Assembly: GCA_019321725.1 (NCBI GenBank)
Contig: CM033118.1
Location: forward strand, 16,580,071-16,644,070
Source of the DNA: Paulownia fortunei
Lineage: Eukaryota > Streptophyta > Magnoliopsida > Lamiales > Paulowniaceae
Direction of reading: 5' to 3'
Length of the DNA: 64,000 nt
Shown here: positions 34,555-46,151 of the stretch, in pieces
Numbering within the stretch: position 1 is the stretch's first letter
Layout: each line of letters begins with the position of its first letter
Position numbers and translations under genes: made by a program
The notes under the pieces: generated by a model
What the model was told of the DNA's origin: nothing
The model's input: only the letters and a program-made list of their open reading frames with translations
The model's database searches: none

Positions 34555-35330
34555 AAACTCCAAATTCTTTGAAGGGTTTACGCGGCTCTATGCTTTCTGA
34601 TATGCTGTTAGGCGTCAAAGTAGTGATAGTATGTAGCCTGATATTTCCTTTATTAGTTCTTGCAATTATGTTGTGAAAAACACACTGAATTTGTGGTGTC
34701 TCTAAGAGCAACACACTTCACTTTTTCTTTCTAGACTAGAACTGAACTAACTGTGGTTCATGTTTTTAGTACTGTTTGCGTATAGTTTTTGAGAAAGAAA
34801 TGACCGTCGATTGTATTGCCTTGTGTTTTCATTGAGTTGATCAGATGATGCTGCTTGGTTGAAAATTTGTATAGGATATTGGACTAGATTCATGCATTAC
34901 TAGCTCAATGTATGATATGAAGTTGTGAGGTTTACAGTGAGGCTAATTTAACAGTCTTTGATGCAAGATAGAGATCCCAATTCAAGAAGGTCCCTAGACA
35001 TCAACCATGAATTAGCCGCGCTTCAGACGATCAGCATATCATTCTATATTCCTGATCAAACTCTGTTTCTTCCATGTCCGTGTGCTAGAGTTCATCATAG
35101 AAATTTATAACACAACTGAAATCACTTTCAAATTTAGCAGTATTTGAGATTCAAAAACCATCACTCTTATCAAATATAGTCAAAAAACTAATCCAGTTCA
35201 CAAAAACTACATGACATCCTATTAGCCCTTAATCCCTTATCCTAACATTGGAAAATGATCACCAAAACTACATGACATCCTATTAGCCCTTAATCCCTTA
35301 TCCTAACATTGGAAAATGATCACCAAAACC
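34555..35330. repeat. Downstream block D2, paralogous to 29941-30663
   Basis: Sequence directly after the NAC pseudogene, homologous to D1 behind the intact NLR. D1 plus D2 indicate that a unit of NLR, NAC and 3' flank was duplicated and one NAC then lost. Confidence 0.75.
35207..35328. repeat. 61-bp exact tandem duplication
   Basis: CTACATGACATCCTATTAGC begins at 35207 and again at 35268, and the 61 bp repeat essentially without change. The paralogous block D1 has one copy (near 30600), so this duplication arose after the D1/D2 split. Confidence 0.9.
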
Positions 35331-35619
35331 AGCTTAACTAAATATACAGGTAAAACTTTGAAAACTAGCTCGTTCTCTTCTATGTATTGGTACATATTTT
35401 CCTACTTCACAAATTGGTGAACAATTTTCATATTTTTTTTTATTTATTTCTTGAAGTTGTATTTATATATGGTGAACTAAACTTTTCTTTCTAGAGGATA
35501 ATATAACCTTATTTGATCCTATGTTTTGAATTACAAACAATATTAGTTCAAGTTATTCATCTTGTTTGTGTTATCTTGTTTAGTATTTCATCTTGATTAA
35601 TTGACAACTAATTGATATT

Positions 35620-36185
35620 GTTTAATGTATGAGATTCGACACTCGAGAGAGGAAAGATTATACATGATTACATGGATAACACAATCTAGGAATTATAGAG
35701 TTGAGAAACTTATGAAACCTTTGAAGTTTTGAAGACAAAATTATTGAACTTTTGTAGAGTTTTACTCTTGAATTTTTATAGAAATATCGAAATTTATGTT
35801 GGAACTCATAGTCAATTCGTCACTCGAGAGAGGGAATTGATGAGTTTATGAATTCTTAACTTACATGTGCTGTTGACTTGAATTAATATATTTTGGAAGG
35901 AAGAATATAGATGATAATTAGGTGAGTCATTCCTCTAAAATTTCTTGCTCATAAGGTGTTTGTTATATTATTTCTAAAAACTCCACTCTTGTCTTTACAT
36001 TTTTATCTTACTTTACTTTATTTTCCAATCATTGATCGATTTTCTAGATAAAATTAGGGCTATTTGAACTACGGTACTTTGTAATTTTTGTTTACAATCC
36101 TATGCATACGATACTTAACTCACTGTTGTATTAAAACTTGATACCGTGTACTTGCGGTTTGTAAATTATTTCACGAACAACATCA
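35620..36185. mobile_element. Possible LTR-retrotransposon remnant
   Basis: CACTCGAGAGAGG recurs at about 35640 and 35822. The block CCTATGCATACGATACTTAA ... GATACCGTGTACTTGCGG (36100-36155) resembles LTR-end/leader sequence common in plant Gypsy-type elements. No gag or pol and no paired LTR are present. Identification rests on remembered motif similarity. Confidence 0.3.
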
Positions 36186-36750
36186 CAAAAAACTTTACAA
36201 AGAAAATAAGAATTTTCCGTATTGTTAATATATAAACTAAGTCACTCTTAACTTTATACGAATTTAAGAAGAATGGATATTTACATTTTTATTTAAAATA
36301 GAATAAAATGATATCTTACTATTCGTTATTGAAATACAAAGCCCAAAATTTTCCTTTCCAGACCATTTATCGCTGTGTTGCTAGTATTTAAAGCTCTTAC
36401 ACTTAGGTGACTAGTGCATTTTGTCTCATGATCTTCGAAAATGTGAGCCTTAACCCCCTCAATTATTTAAGTACTTATTGTTTTGATCCACTTGTTTTGC
36501 TGCCTAGATTTGACCATTCCCAATACTAAGTTCCCTTAGGTCCCACCAAGAAATAACATCGCCTCACTCATCCATTTCAAAATTTAACCCTAAGCAATTC
36601 AAACAAATATGTTAATAAGAATTATATATACACATATATATTATATATATCATAACAATAATTTGGGAGGCCAACCATAAAAATAGTTAAAACTTATCAA
36701 ATAAAAGCTTATAGGGAAGAATAATTAAGAAATAGTTTTTAGTTATTACA
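36186..36750. other. Intergenic, no gene
   Basis: AT-rich sequence with TA-rich stretches near 36628-36650. Nothing recognised. Confidence 0.5.
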
Positions 36751-36761
36751 TAACTGGAACT

Positions 36762-37253
36762 AGGAATGTTAATAGGGTGAGTTTGGGACAGGTTTGACTA
36801 AACTCGAAACCCGCCCCACCAAAGAAAATATAAACTCGGGACCTACTCCACCCCGCTTTTATTTAGTTCTGGACCCGCCCTGCCCCGTACTCGTACCCGG
36901 CAGGTCTAACCCGTCAAACCTGCTAGTTGTTTTGTTTTTCAAAAAAGTCAAATAGAAAAATAGTTAAAAAATCGTTAAAAAATAAATAATTATTCCAATG
37001 TATAATAAAAGTGTAGTAGCCGAAAAAATGAGGGTGAGAAGAGAAAAAAACAAAAAAACCAAATACATGAATCTTAATCTATTTATACACATTATATTCA
37101 GGGCGGGTTCTCTTGGAACCGTTACCTATTCCGAACCCAACAGATCTAAAAAAAATAAACCTGTTACCCACCTCATTACCCGTTTATTCAATACGAACTA
37201 TTCAGAACGGGGTTGTGATGGGTCCAGATAAGACTTGGACCCATTAACATCCC
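36762..37253. mobile_element. Mutator-like MITE, 492 bp, with perfect 11-bp target duplication
   Basis: TAACTGGAACT stands immediately before (36751-36761) and after (37254-37264) the element. Termini AGGAATGTTAATAGGGT and (reverse) GGGATGTTAATGGGT are inverted repeats. A long perfect duplication and G-rich termini fit the Mutator superfamily. The interior is ACCCG/CGGGT-rich with no transposase. The perfect duplication suggests a younger insertion than the related copy at 23284. The 77-aa frame inside is not a gene. Confidence 0.85.
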
Positions 37254-38507
37254 TAACTGGAACTGACTCTAAGGAAACTTTATAGTGGGCATCACAGAAG
37301 TACATTAAAACATATATTGTGGAATGTTCTATTTTATATCATCAAAATAGCTATTTGAAGGTGACTTGCCATATTTTGAATAGTTTAGCTGGTCAGATGC
37401 ATGATCGGCAGGGAAAATATAAAATGACCTAAAGTTTATGGGGAATAGCTAATTTTAAATTGCACTTAATAATCTGAAATGACTGAATTTTCCTTTATTG
37501 GGCATGCAAGAGGCACATGACAAAAGAGTTTAGGGTGTTAAATATGAATTTTTGAAAGTTAATGAGCAAAGTGTATGATCCTCTAATTTCATTGGTTGTT
37601 AGCTTTTTATCCTTTTTCTAAAAAAATAGGATAATAAATATTTGTCACTTGAACTATTTGGGTTTTTATATTATGCTACTTAAATAAAAAAAAATTAACA
37701 TTTAACTTTCCACACTAAGTAAAAAATTATAACGTGCCATCTTTAAGTGAATCTTGATGGAATATTGCATCGGATTTCCCTCACATGTGTGGCATATATG
37801 ATTTTAAAGGGCAAAATCATCAAACTATACTTAATGAATTACACTTTGCCCCTGAACTATGAACACTTTCCAAATTTCCTTCAACTTAAAAAAATTATCA
37901 AAAATCACGACTTTATGAAACTATGTCCCAAATTTTTCTCATTGCATTTTGTAACAAGTATTATATCATTTTAAAATTATTAAGAAACATATAGGTAATG
38001 TTTAAATTTATATTTTTATTATGTTTTCTGTAATAGATTTTAAAATAAATTTAGAATTTTTTTTCAGTTTTTGTGTAAAAATAAAACTTGTCTTAATTAG
38101 TGAGTTGCAAAATGATCATTTGAATTGAGAATTTAATTTGATATTATTTTATTTATTTGAGAAAAATGTTAATTAACTTGTCTTTCAATGTGTAATAAAG
38201 AGTGCCTTTGTAAATAAATCATTATTTTTTAAAAAAAAATTTATGCTTTTCAAAATAGTGTATATGCATTTGAAATAGGTGTTGTATTTTGAAAATATTC
38301 TACTAAAAATATCAAAAAATTGAGGGGAAAAACAGATTCAATCTGGAAATGCAAAAATATTTTGACAAATATCCAAACATGCCCATGATTTATGTAGATA
38401 TGTTGCTAGTTTTTATTACTCATTTTTATGGATAAAATTATTTACATGATATCAATAGTTAGTGTACCCAGAGTTTTTAAATCCTCCTGTAAAATGAAGA
38501 CTAAACA

Positions 38508-38909
38508 CAATATTGTCAAAATCGAACCGGACCGGCCGGTTCAACCTGTCCAATCGGGAACCACAGGTCGGTCCGGTTTGGTTAGGCCCAAAAATCATTT
38601 TGACCAGTCAAAACCGGCCAAAATCGATTTGACCGATTTTAATGTTTTTTTTTAATTTTTATAAAGATTTAAATTTGATATTTTGTTATATTTATGTGAT
38701 TATTTGAATTTTATGTTTTGTTATATGTATTTTTATGTAGTTATTTTTATATTTAAAATGTATTACATAACAATTGATCTATTATATTATTATTTTACAT
38801 AATAAAATAAGAAAATATAATTAATTTTTATTAAACTGGTCCGACCGCCGGTTGAACTGCTAATTTTAACAAAACCGCTTTGATCACCGATCCCGTTATG
38901 AAAACATTG
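38508..38909. mobile_element. hAT-like MITE, 402 bp
   Basis: Termini CAATATTGTCAAAATCG and (reverse) CAATGTTTTCATAACGG are imperfect inverted repeats. Sub-terminal GGACCGGCCGGTT and GGTCCGACCGCCGG are the GC-rich signature of a common plant hAT-type family. Flanking 8-mers ACTAAACA (38500-38507) and ACTGCACA (38910-38917) match at 6 of 8, fitting an aged 8-bp target duplication. R1 has the empty site ACTGTAGA at 1701-1708. Confidence 0.75.
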
Positions 38910-39085
38910 ACTGCACATATACACTACCCAAAAATTAAACATGTTAAAATATATTTTTGAAGAAGAAATTAGTCTAAACTTGAATAAATTCAAAAAGAAA
39001 CATAAAAATTGTAATGACTTAATGTGATTGGTCATTTTTATATTTAAAATTTCATATGCTCTATATCAATATAGGATTTAGCATT

Positions 39086-39207
39086 TTCTTTCTTTTTTTT
39101 TTTATTTTCTTAAAGCAGAATATTGGTTGGTTTCTCCACTCTGCTCCAGGTGACTTGAACACATGACCAACTAGGTCGTATGTTCAAGATACCAACATGG
39201 TATATTG
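39086..39207 (-). mobile_element. tRNA-type SINE, 122 bp, minus strand
   Basis: Target duplication TTTAGCATT at 39077-39085 and 39208-39216; R1 has the single empty site TTTGGTATT at 1870-1878. Read on the minus strand it starts near CAATATACCATG, has a tRNA-like promoter region (GACCTAGTTGG, then GTGTTCAAGTCACC as B box) and ends in an A-rich tail (the T run at about 39090-39105). A relative is at 18490-18600. Confidence 0.8.
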
Positions 39208-39514
39208 TTTAGCATTGTTTAGTTATAATTTTGCTTATTTGAATTTCAGATTTGATTTTGCTTATTTTTCATTTAGAGGTTGAAAACGAAGAAACAAAAA
39301 CAATTAATTTCAATACCAATTTTTTAATAGAATAAATATTAAATTTAATTTAATATAATAATAGTTTTAATATTTGAAGTTGAGGGCAAAAATTTTCAAA
39401 GTTTCAGGAGCAAAGTATGATTCACTAAACATGATTCAATAATTTTCCTCAATAAAATCATGTGTATCACGCACATGAAGGAATTTAGGTGTAATATTCC
39501 ACTGAGTTCACTTA

Positions 39515-39872
39515 TAGATAGTTAGTGAAATACAGGATGGAAAAAATTTATCATTTAATACGTACAAGAATAGTTAATATATGGATTCGTAAATAAACGA
39601 ATAAAATATGAATGTAAAAGAATTATTTAAGAGCAAAAATATGGCTTGTGTTTGTACTTAAACTTTAAATATTAAAAATGTATAATGAGATAGAGTATTA
39701 TTCGTCAAGTATTATACGAATAAATATAATATAAGTACCAAACGTTTTATTTCAAAAATATAGAATATTACTCAATATTTCAGAATGTATATGAAAAAGA
39801 AAAGTATTTTTTAATTATATGTACGTATGTGTACTAAGCGAGTATAATATGATTTTTAACTAACAGAGCTTA
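39515..39872. mobile_element. 358-bp insertion flanked by CTTA, copy 2
   Basis: Same as 2993-3350. Confidence 0.5.
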
Positions 39873-42064
39873 CAAATGCCAAATTGTAATTTTTGCTTAG
39901 TATTGAAGGTTAATTGTTAAATTCTTTTATTTAGATAGCAAAGTATAAAATGAGAATAATTCGGATGGCAATTGTTTTTTGAATATGAATAGTTTTTAGA
40001 CCCTCGAATTTTGTTATGTAAGTTTATTACTTGTTAAATGATTTGACATGATATTTTTTATTAAGTCTACCAACTTTTTTTTGATATAGAAGTGAAAGTT
40101 ATTTCTAGTGAGAAATAATAAAATATATTACCAACCAAATTTAGAGAAATAAATACAAAGAATCACTAACCATTAATAACAACAATGATTACATACGATA
40201 AAAAAGTTTGTTGCATTAAAAACACTACACTCATGCCAACACATCAAAGGTTGTCCTGCTGAGTTAGTGTAATTAATACTTTAAAATATTTACTTTCATC
40301 ATGAGTTGTACTTTCTGTATTTTTTTAAAATTTTTTGTAATCTAATACTATGTCTTTATTTGAAAATTCGTAAGTATTTTGAATAAAATGTTTAATGTGT
40401 TCTACTAAATTCAGTAAATATTACAAATTGCATAGTATATGTGTGATATTTGAGTAATCCTTCAAGATTATTGTATTTATTTCTAGATAAGTTCTTAAAT
40501 ACCAAATATAACAAGTTTCAAATGAAATATTTACAAATACGAACATTTATATTCAAAACTACTAATAAAAAAATGTTCAAATGGAAAATAATCAACTACT
40601 TTCAAATAAAAAGGCAGACTGAATAAGAAGTAGAACCTGCAAAAAATTATAAAAGTTTTATTTCCTCTTATATATCATTTTTCCTTTTTGGCATATCGTA
40701 ATGGTACTTTTACTTGGCCAAACTTTTGTATTAGTAGGATTCAATTGTAAAATTTCAATAAGTGGAACTTTCACTTTTTTATGACTTCTTTACCCTTTTA
40801 AATAAGACAAAACCTTTAGCTAATCTCCTCATTAAATTGTTATTAATTATTTACTTATGTCCAAAAAAGTAAATTAATCAATACCACCCCCATCTCAACC
40901 TCTAATTTAGTTTTTGATAACATTCTAAAACTCAGTGTTATCAATCCTTAGAGATGAGCTCCTCCTTCATTGAAGTCATGCAGAAGGTATGCAAGCATTT
41001 CATTTGCAGTTTATGTTTTATAATCTTTAAATGCTTCACTTTATTGAAGCAATCAATTAATTCAATGAGCATGTTAGTAATCTCTACTTGTGAAAGTATG
41101 TAATTGAAATTGTGATTTTTTGCTTCCATGATAAACAACTAGAAAGGTAGGGTTGAATTTATTCAAAAATCAATTATGTTGTGATGTACATTTGATGAAA
41201 ATTATCCTCATTAGTGGTAACACAATTGAAAAATTACAACACAATAAGATTTATATAGTTTATTGTAAAAAATTAGAAAGGATGGAAAAGACAACTAAAA
41301 TAAGGAATTTAAGCAAAAGTATTAAATATTAGAAACTTTTCTTGCTACTTTTGTGATATGAGTGCTTATGTTATTTCTACGTGGAAAATGCCAGATGCTT
41401 ATCATAAAAAATTAGAAAGAGAAAGGCCTAACCAAAATAAGGAATAGACAATACTTGATTCAAAAAGATTTTTTGTTGCTTGCGACATGAGTACTTCCAT
41501 ACTTCTTGATATGGAGTATTGTTTGCATATTTTTATAAATTAGAAAGAGTATAAAGACCTAACCAATATAAGAAGCGACTAATGTTCAATTCAAAAGATT
41601 CCATGGTCATTTATATCATATAATTGCTTCTGTACTTCTTGAAATGGAAAATTTCGCATGATTAGTTTTTATAGTAGGGAGACTCTTAATGTCTTTATAT
41701 CTACCTTAAACCATTAACAACTATATAGTCACTCCTAAATACACATAATCATTGATCAATCAAAGCAGATGTTTTTCTAGATTTGCATCAAATCTAGAAA
41801 ATTTAAGGTGTAACTATTGTATTTTTAGTATAAATCTCTACTAAAAGAAAAAAAAAAAGAAGAAAGTGGAGAACATATCTATAAAGGTGTGCACATAAAG
41901 TAAAAGAATTAACACATATAAGTGATAGTGCATATTATATCGATTGCAAATTTGAGAACTAAAATTCGTCATTGAAGTACTTGGCTAAAGCAGGAACATT
42001 TTAAGTTTTAGTACACATATTATCTTAGTTATTTATACTAGATTGATCTGTTTGTTTTTTTTTC

Positions 42065-42104
<40 letters not shown>

Positions 42105-43403
42105 GCGGCTATGGTAAATTATGTGGTCATTCTTTGTGTATAATAAAATATATAGATATATAATTTGTTATGATTCTTTTGCTCAATAAAGATGTTATTA
42201 ATACGTATCGAACAATGTTGTGCTCTATAAGTATCGTATAAGTTAGTAATAGAGATTCACAAAGGATTTTATTTTTTTCTGAAAATGCTCAAACCATCAA
42301 TCCATTTACTTATTTCAAAACTTCACAAGTCAAAAGTCCGTAAGTAAGAGAAAATTATTTTGGAGGGCATGATTATGAATTAGGATATGTAGCTCCCACT
42401 TCTTAACATTAATTTGTTGGTAAAAATTGTAAATGCACATGTAAATCCATAGAATAGAAGATCAATGGAAAAACAATTATCTGTAACCACAAGAAATTGT
42501 CTTTAACTCTAATTACCATTATTTATTTAAGTCAATAGAATAGTTGAATGAAGTGGAGGAAAGTTAAGTAAAGATGCTTACAACTTTGATACAATGTGAA
42601 CACTTATTACAACTACAGAACATAGAAAGCACATGTTAACCTATAAATATAAATGAAAACTAATAACTTATACTTTCTTTATAAGGCAATGCATAAAACC
42701 CCATGACATAAATAGTCATGTAAATCCTTCTTCTCCTAAGTCCACGAAGGTTACATGTTAAACATCAAGCACAACTTGAATTTCTAGATCAAAGTTAAAA
42801 AGAAATTCCCTTTGAGCGAGGGCTCGATTCACCATTTACATTTATCTAACAAAGAGAGATCTAAGTTTTGAGTCAAGAATTAAATTCAAATGCAAGTCAT
42901 TATCAAGTCAAATACTATTAATATTTGTACCCAGTAGCTACTCAAGTGATCCTCTCTCATCACTAGGGCTACCTTTGTCAACTTGTCAAGGTTCTATCGG
43001 TCCTTTACTTACCATTATGTAATTTCAAAGAATATTTGTGTATGTATTAGCACAAAATCACATGAAGGTGTTAATTTTCTTTGATTTTATATGACATTAA
43101 TATTTTATTTTGTACCTATTGTTTTAGCTGAAATCTTGTTATGGATCTTATATATCAATTGCACCTTAACTCTTTGTCTTAAGGGCCTATTTCTTCATGA
43201 TGAATAAGCAATCATACCCCTTGCATAAGAAAATACAAAAATTATGAAGGACCTTAAGAATAAATAACTTGTATCTTAGTTCATACTATTGGACAATTGT
43301 ATAGGGGTATGTGAACACTAATAATCACTTTTATTATTTATATTATTATTTAACTTTATAATGTTGTTATATATTTTTACGTTGATAAGATCTCTTTTGG
43401 TAG

Positions 43404-46151
43404 GTTGACAATATAATCCAACAGGACAACATGCCAAAATGGCTTGACAACTTTCTAGGAAAGAATTTTTTGACAAATGTCCAGCTCATGACTCGAAAAA
43501 AAACAAAGATTTGAATAGGTATTGCATTACCTTTGATGCATTAACATGTAGGGATTGCATCACTTCCGGTCATCACAGCGATCATGTGCTACTTACCATC
43601 TACAGGCATGTTTACCAAAATGTTGTTCCCCTAAATCAAATGGAGACTTATATGGATTGCACAAAAATTCAGGTACTTTTACTTTACAAAGTAACCAATC
43701 AATTTCACATTTCATTTTATTAAGTGCCCTTTGCGTATATGTTAAGTACTAGCTAGAATTAGAAGAACAAGATAGGCTAATACTTTCTTAAGAAAGCTCA
43801 TACTTCAGGATAGACAACTGTATGTTTCAAAAGCTGAAACTTGTATGTTTTCTTCGAAAACTTTTGCATGACAAGGTGCATATTTCATGTTTAAATAATA
43901 TTTATGTTTGTAAACAAAACAAGTTGAAATTCTACTAAACTTAATGAAAATATTGAATTATTAAAATTTGTAAAAATTAGATATATAATCAAGCTTGCTA
44001 ATCTAACATTGATAGTGTATGGTTAAACTTATTTAATACATTGTAAAACCTTCTATCTATATTTTATAAGATATTGTTGGAGTTTATAAGATGATGAGGC
44101 TTATTTAAAAAATAAGCTTTTGAAGTGTTTGAATTAAATTAAATAATAAATTATAAGATATAAGTAATTGTAATTTTATAATTGACATAGTCAAATTAAA
44201 CGAGTTTGTTAAGTTCATAAAATTAAGTTAGGGTCTTGTTACTTTTTTTAAGGAGTTCAAAAGCTTCTGACATTATATTTTTGGATCTTACAAGCTATTT
44301 TCTAAACTTACTATCAAATAATTTAAAGTATTTTACAAACTCTCAAACATCTAATAAGATATTTTAAGAAGTTTATAATTAAAACCAAACACCTATATAG
44401 TAATTTACCAAGCTTAGTGAATTAAACTTTATATAAAGTTGGTTTAGGCTTGTATATTTGGGGCACTACTAAAGTAATCTAGGTCCATTTGACATCACCA
44501 ATTTTTTTGTATTGAAAATCAATGTCTAAGTAACTACCAAACCATTTGATTAGAGTAATCTAGGACCACTTAATATCACCAATATTTGGATTGATAATTC
44601 AGTGTTTAAGCAACTTAAAGGCCATCTGGGAGTACACATAGGTTGGAGATTTGTTAGAGTAATTCAGTGTTTAAGCAACTAAAAGCCATTCAATTACCAG
44701 TTCTCTTTGTTTCCCAAGCTTTATATTACATCCATTTACCTTTTTTCTCCCTTCCCTTTTCTCTATATCAAAGTGGCCCAACCCAAAACTCAAGCTATTC
44801 TCTTCATCACATACTTTCATTCTTTAATTATTGTAACTTTTATTCTTTAAGTATCATGTCTTGATCTTGGATGAAAAATGGCGAAAATTTTTCAATTTGA
44901 ATATGTCTTTATTATATCTTTTATAAAAATCCACATTGTTAGCTTATATAAGGCTGTTAGTTTCTGGCACAAAATGGACAAAAGATATGAAATAGGTTCA
45001 GTTTATGAGTCATGGCGTTTATCTTCTGTACCTTGTAATGTTAAAAGTTGTTCCTCTACTGTTTATAAAGAGATGGATAGAATACATTGTGTATAGCATT
45101 TAACACTGCATAAATCAAAAAGTATTTAGCATCTTCTCGTAATTCCCAAGAAATTTGGTGACTAATTATTATCAATATTGAATTTCTTTGAGTGCGATCT
45201 CATCTTATTTTTTTTTTTTTTTTTCTCTGCAAATATGTCTACCTTACCATATAAGATGAAATGTCTCTCACCTTTATTTGATTCAACTTTTGAGTTGTCC
45301 CATATTTCATTCTAGGTTAGCCCATAGGTGCAACAATTATGTATCATGTTTTCTCCTTCCGAATACTATGTAAAACTACTAATTGTGCTTTATCCTTTAG
45401 TCTTATGTAATTTTAACTGCAGCACTATAAATGTAATAAGAAATGGGTGGTGTCTTTGACTCCCCTCCCACACAATGGCTCTGGTGCACTTATTCGAGCT
45501 TGTCTTGCTTGTAAGAGGAAATTGACTGATTCTGCCCGATTTTATTTCTGTTCCATTGTTTGCAAGGTAATATGATTTTCCTTTTCATATTACCTAATCT
45601 AGCTAGTCTCTTCAAACAATGAACCATGGGTCAGAAAACTTAATAATTAGGATGAAGTTGTTATGTTATTAAGTAGCACAATGCGAAAGTCGTTCAAAGC
45701 TATGTACAAAGGACAAACAATATGAACTTTACATTATGCAATCAAAACACAATGTGCTTATGTTTAGTTGGAATTGGGGAAGAGTTAAAACCATGGAAAG
45801 ATTTTAGTAACATGTCATAGAAATTGTGTTAAGCCGAATAAACTTATATGCAATAAGTTTATGCTAATCTTTCTCTTATATTGAATAAAGAGTAATAACG
45901 ATCAGTCTCAATTGACTAGGAAAATATTATAGGGGCTATTGGTCAGAAAGTTGAAATTGTTTGAATAAGTATTGATTTCCTTATCAACTTATTATTTTTC
46001 AGGTTGAGGCAATGCGTGGAAGAGGTAGGAGATCCAACCTGGTATATCTAGAGAAGGCACTTCTGAAAGAGGGGAGTTTGAGCAATCGATAACTCACAGG
46101 GGCCGTAAGCGTAGCAGGAAAGGAGTGCCTCACAGGGCACCTTTGTTTTGA
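43404..46151 (+). pseudogene. PLATZ-A pseudogene, copy 2
   Basis: Identical to 6882-9629, with exon-like blocks 43404-43672, 45423-45566 and 46003-46151. Both frameshifts, the 9-nt deletion and all splice sites are the same. If the block is truly duplicated, the gene was already dead before the duplication. Confidence 0.83.

Larger units (their letters stand above)
37290..39258. repeat. R-type repeat R2 (left part), continues into the second block
   Basis: Diverged homologue of 610-1980, continuing without interruption across 39258/39259 to about 40306. Holds the left arm of a long-arm element (about 37728-37925: CACTTTGCCCCTGAAC) whose right arm is at about 39360-39515, inside the second block. 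Two later insertions sit within it. Confidence 0.8.

Noticed and set aside
33866..34714. 282-codon minus-strand open frame
   Set aside because: It lies antisense to the NAC pseudogene, whose sense-strand blocks are unmistakable. The antisense product shows no domain and is an open-frame shadow.
38508..38909. Gene promoter or CpG-rich island at the GC-rich CCGGACCGGCC stretch
   Set aside because: The GC-rich motifs are the sub-terminal repeats of a hAT-like MITE with a readable empty site.
39086..39207. Possible tRNA gene (B-box-like GTTCAAGTC)
   Set aside because: No cloverleaf or anticodon arm; the poly(A) tail and target duplication show a SINE.
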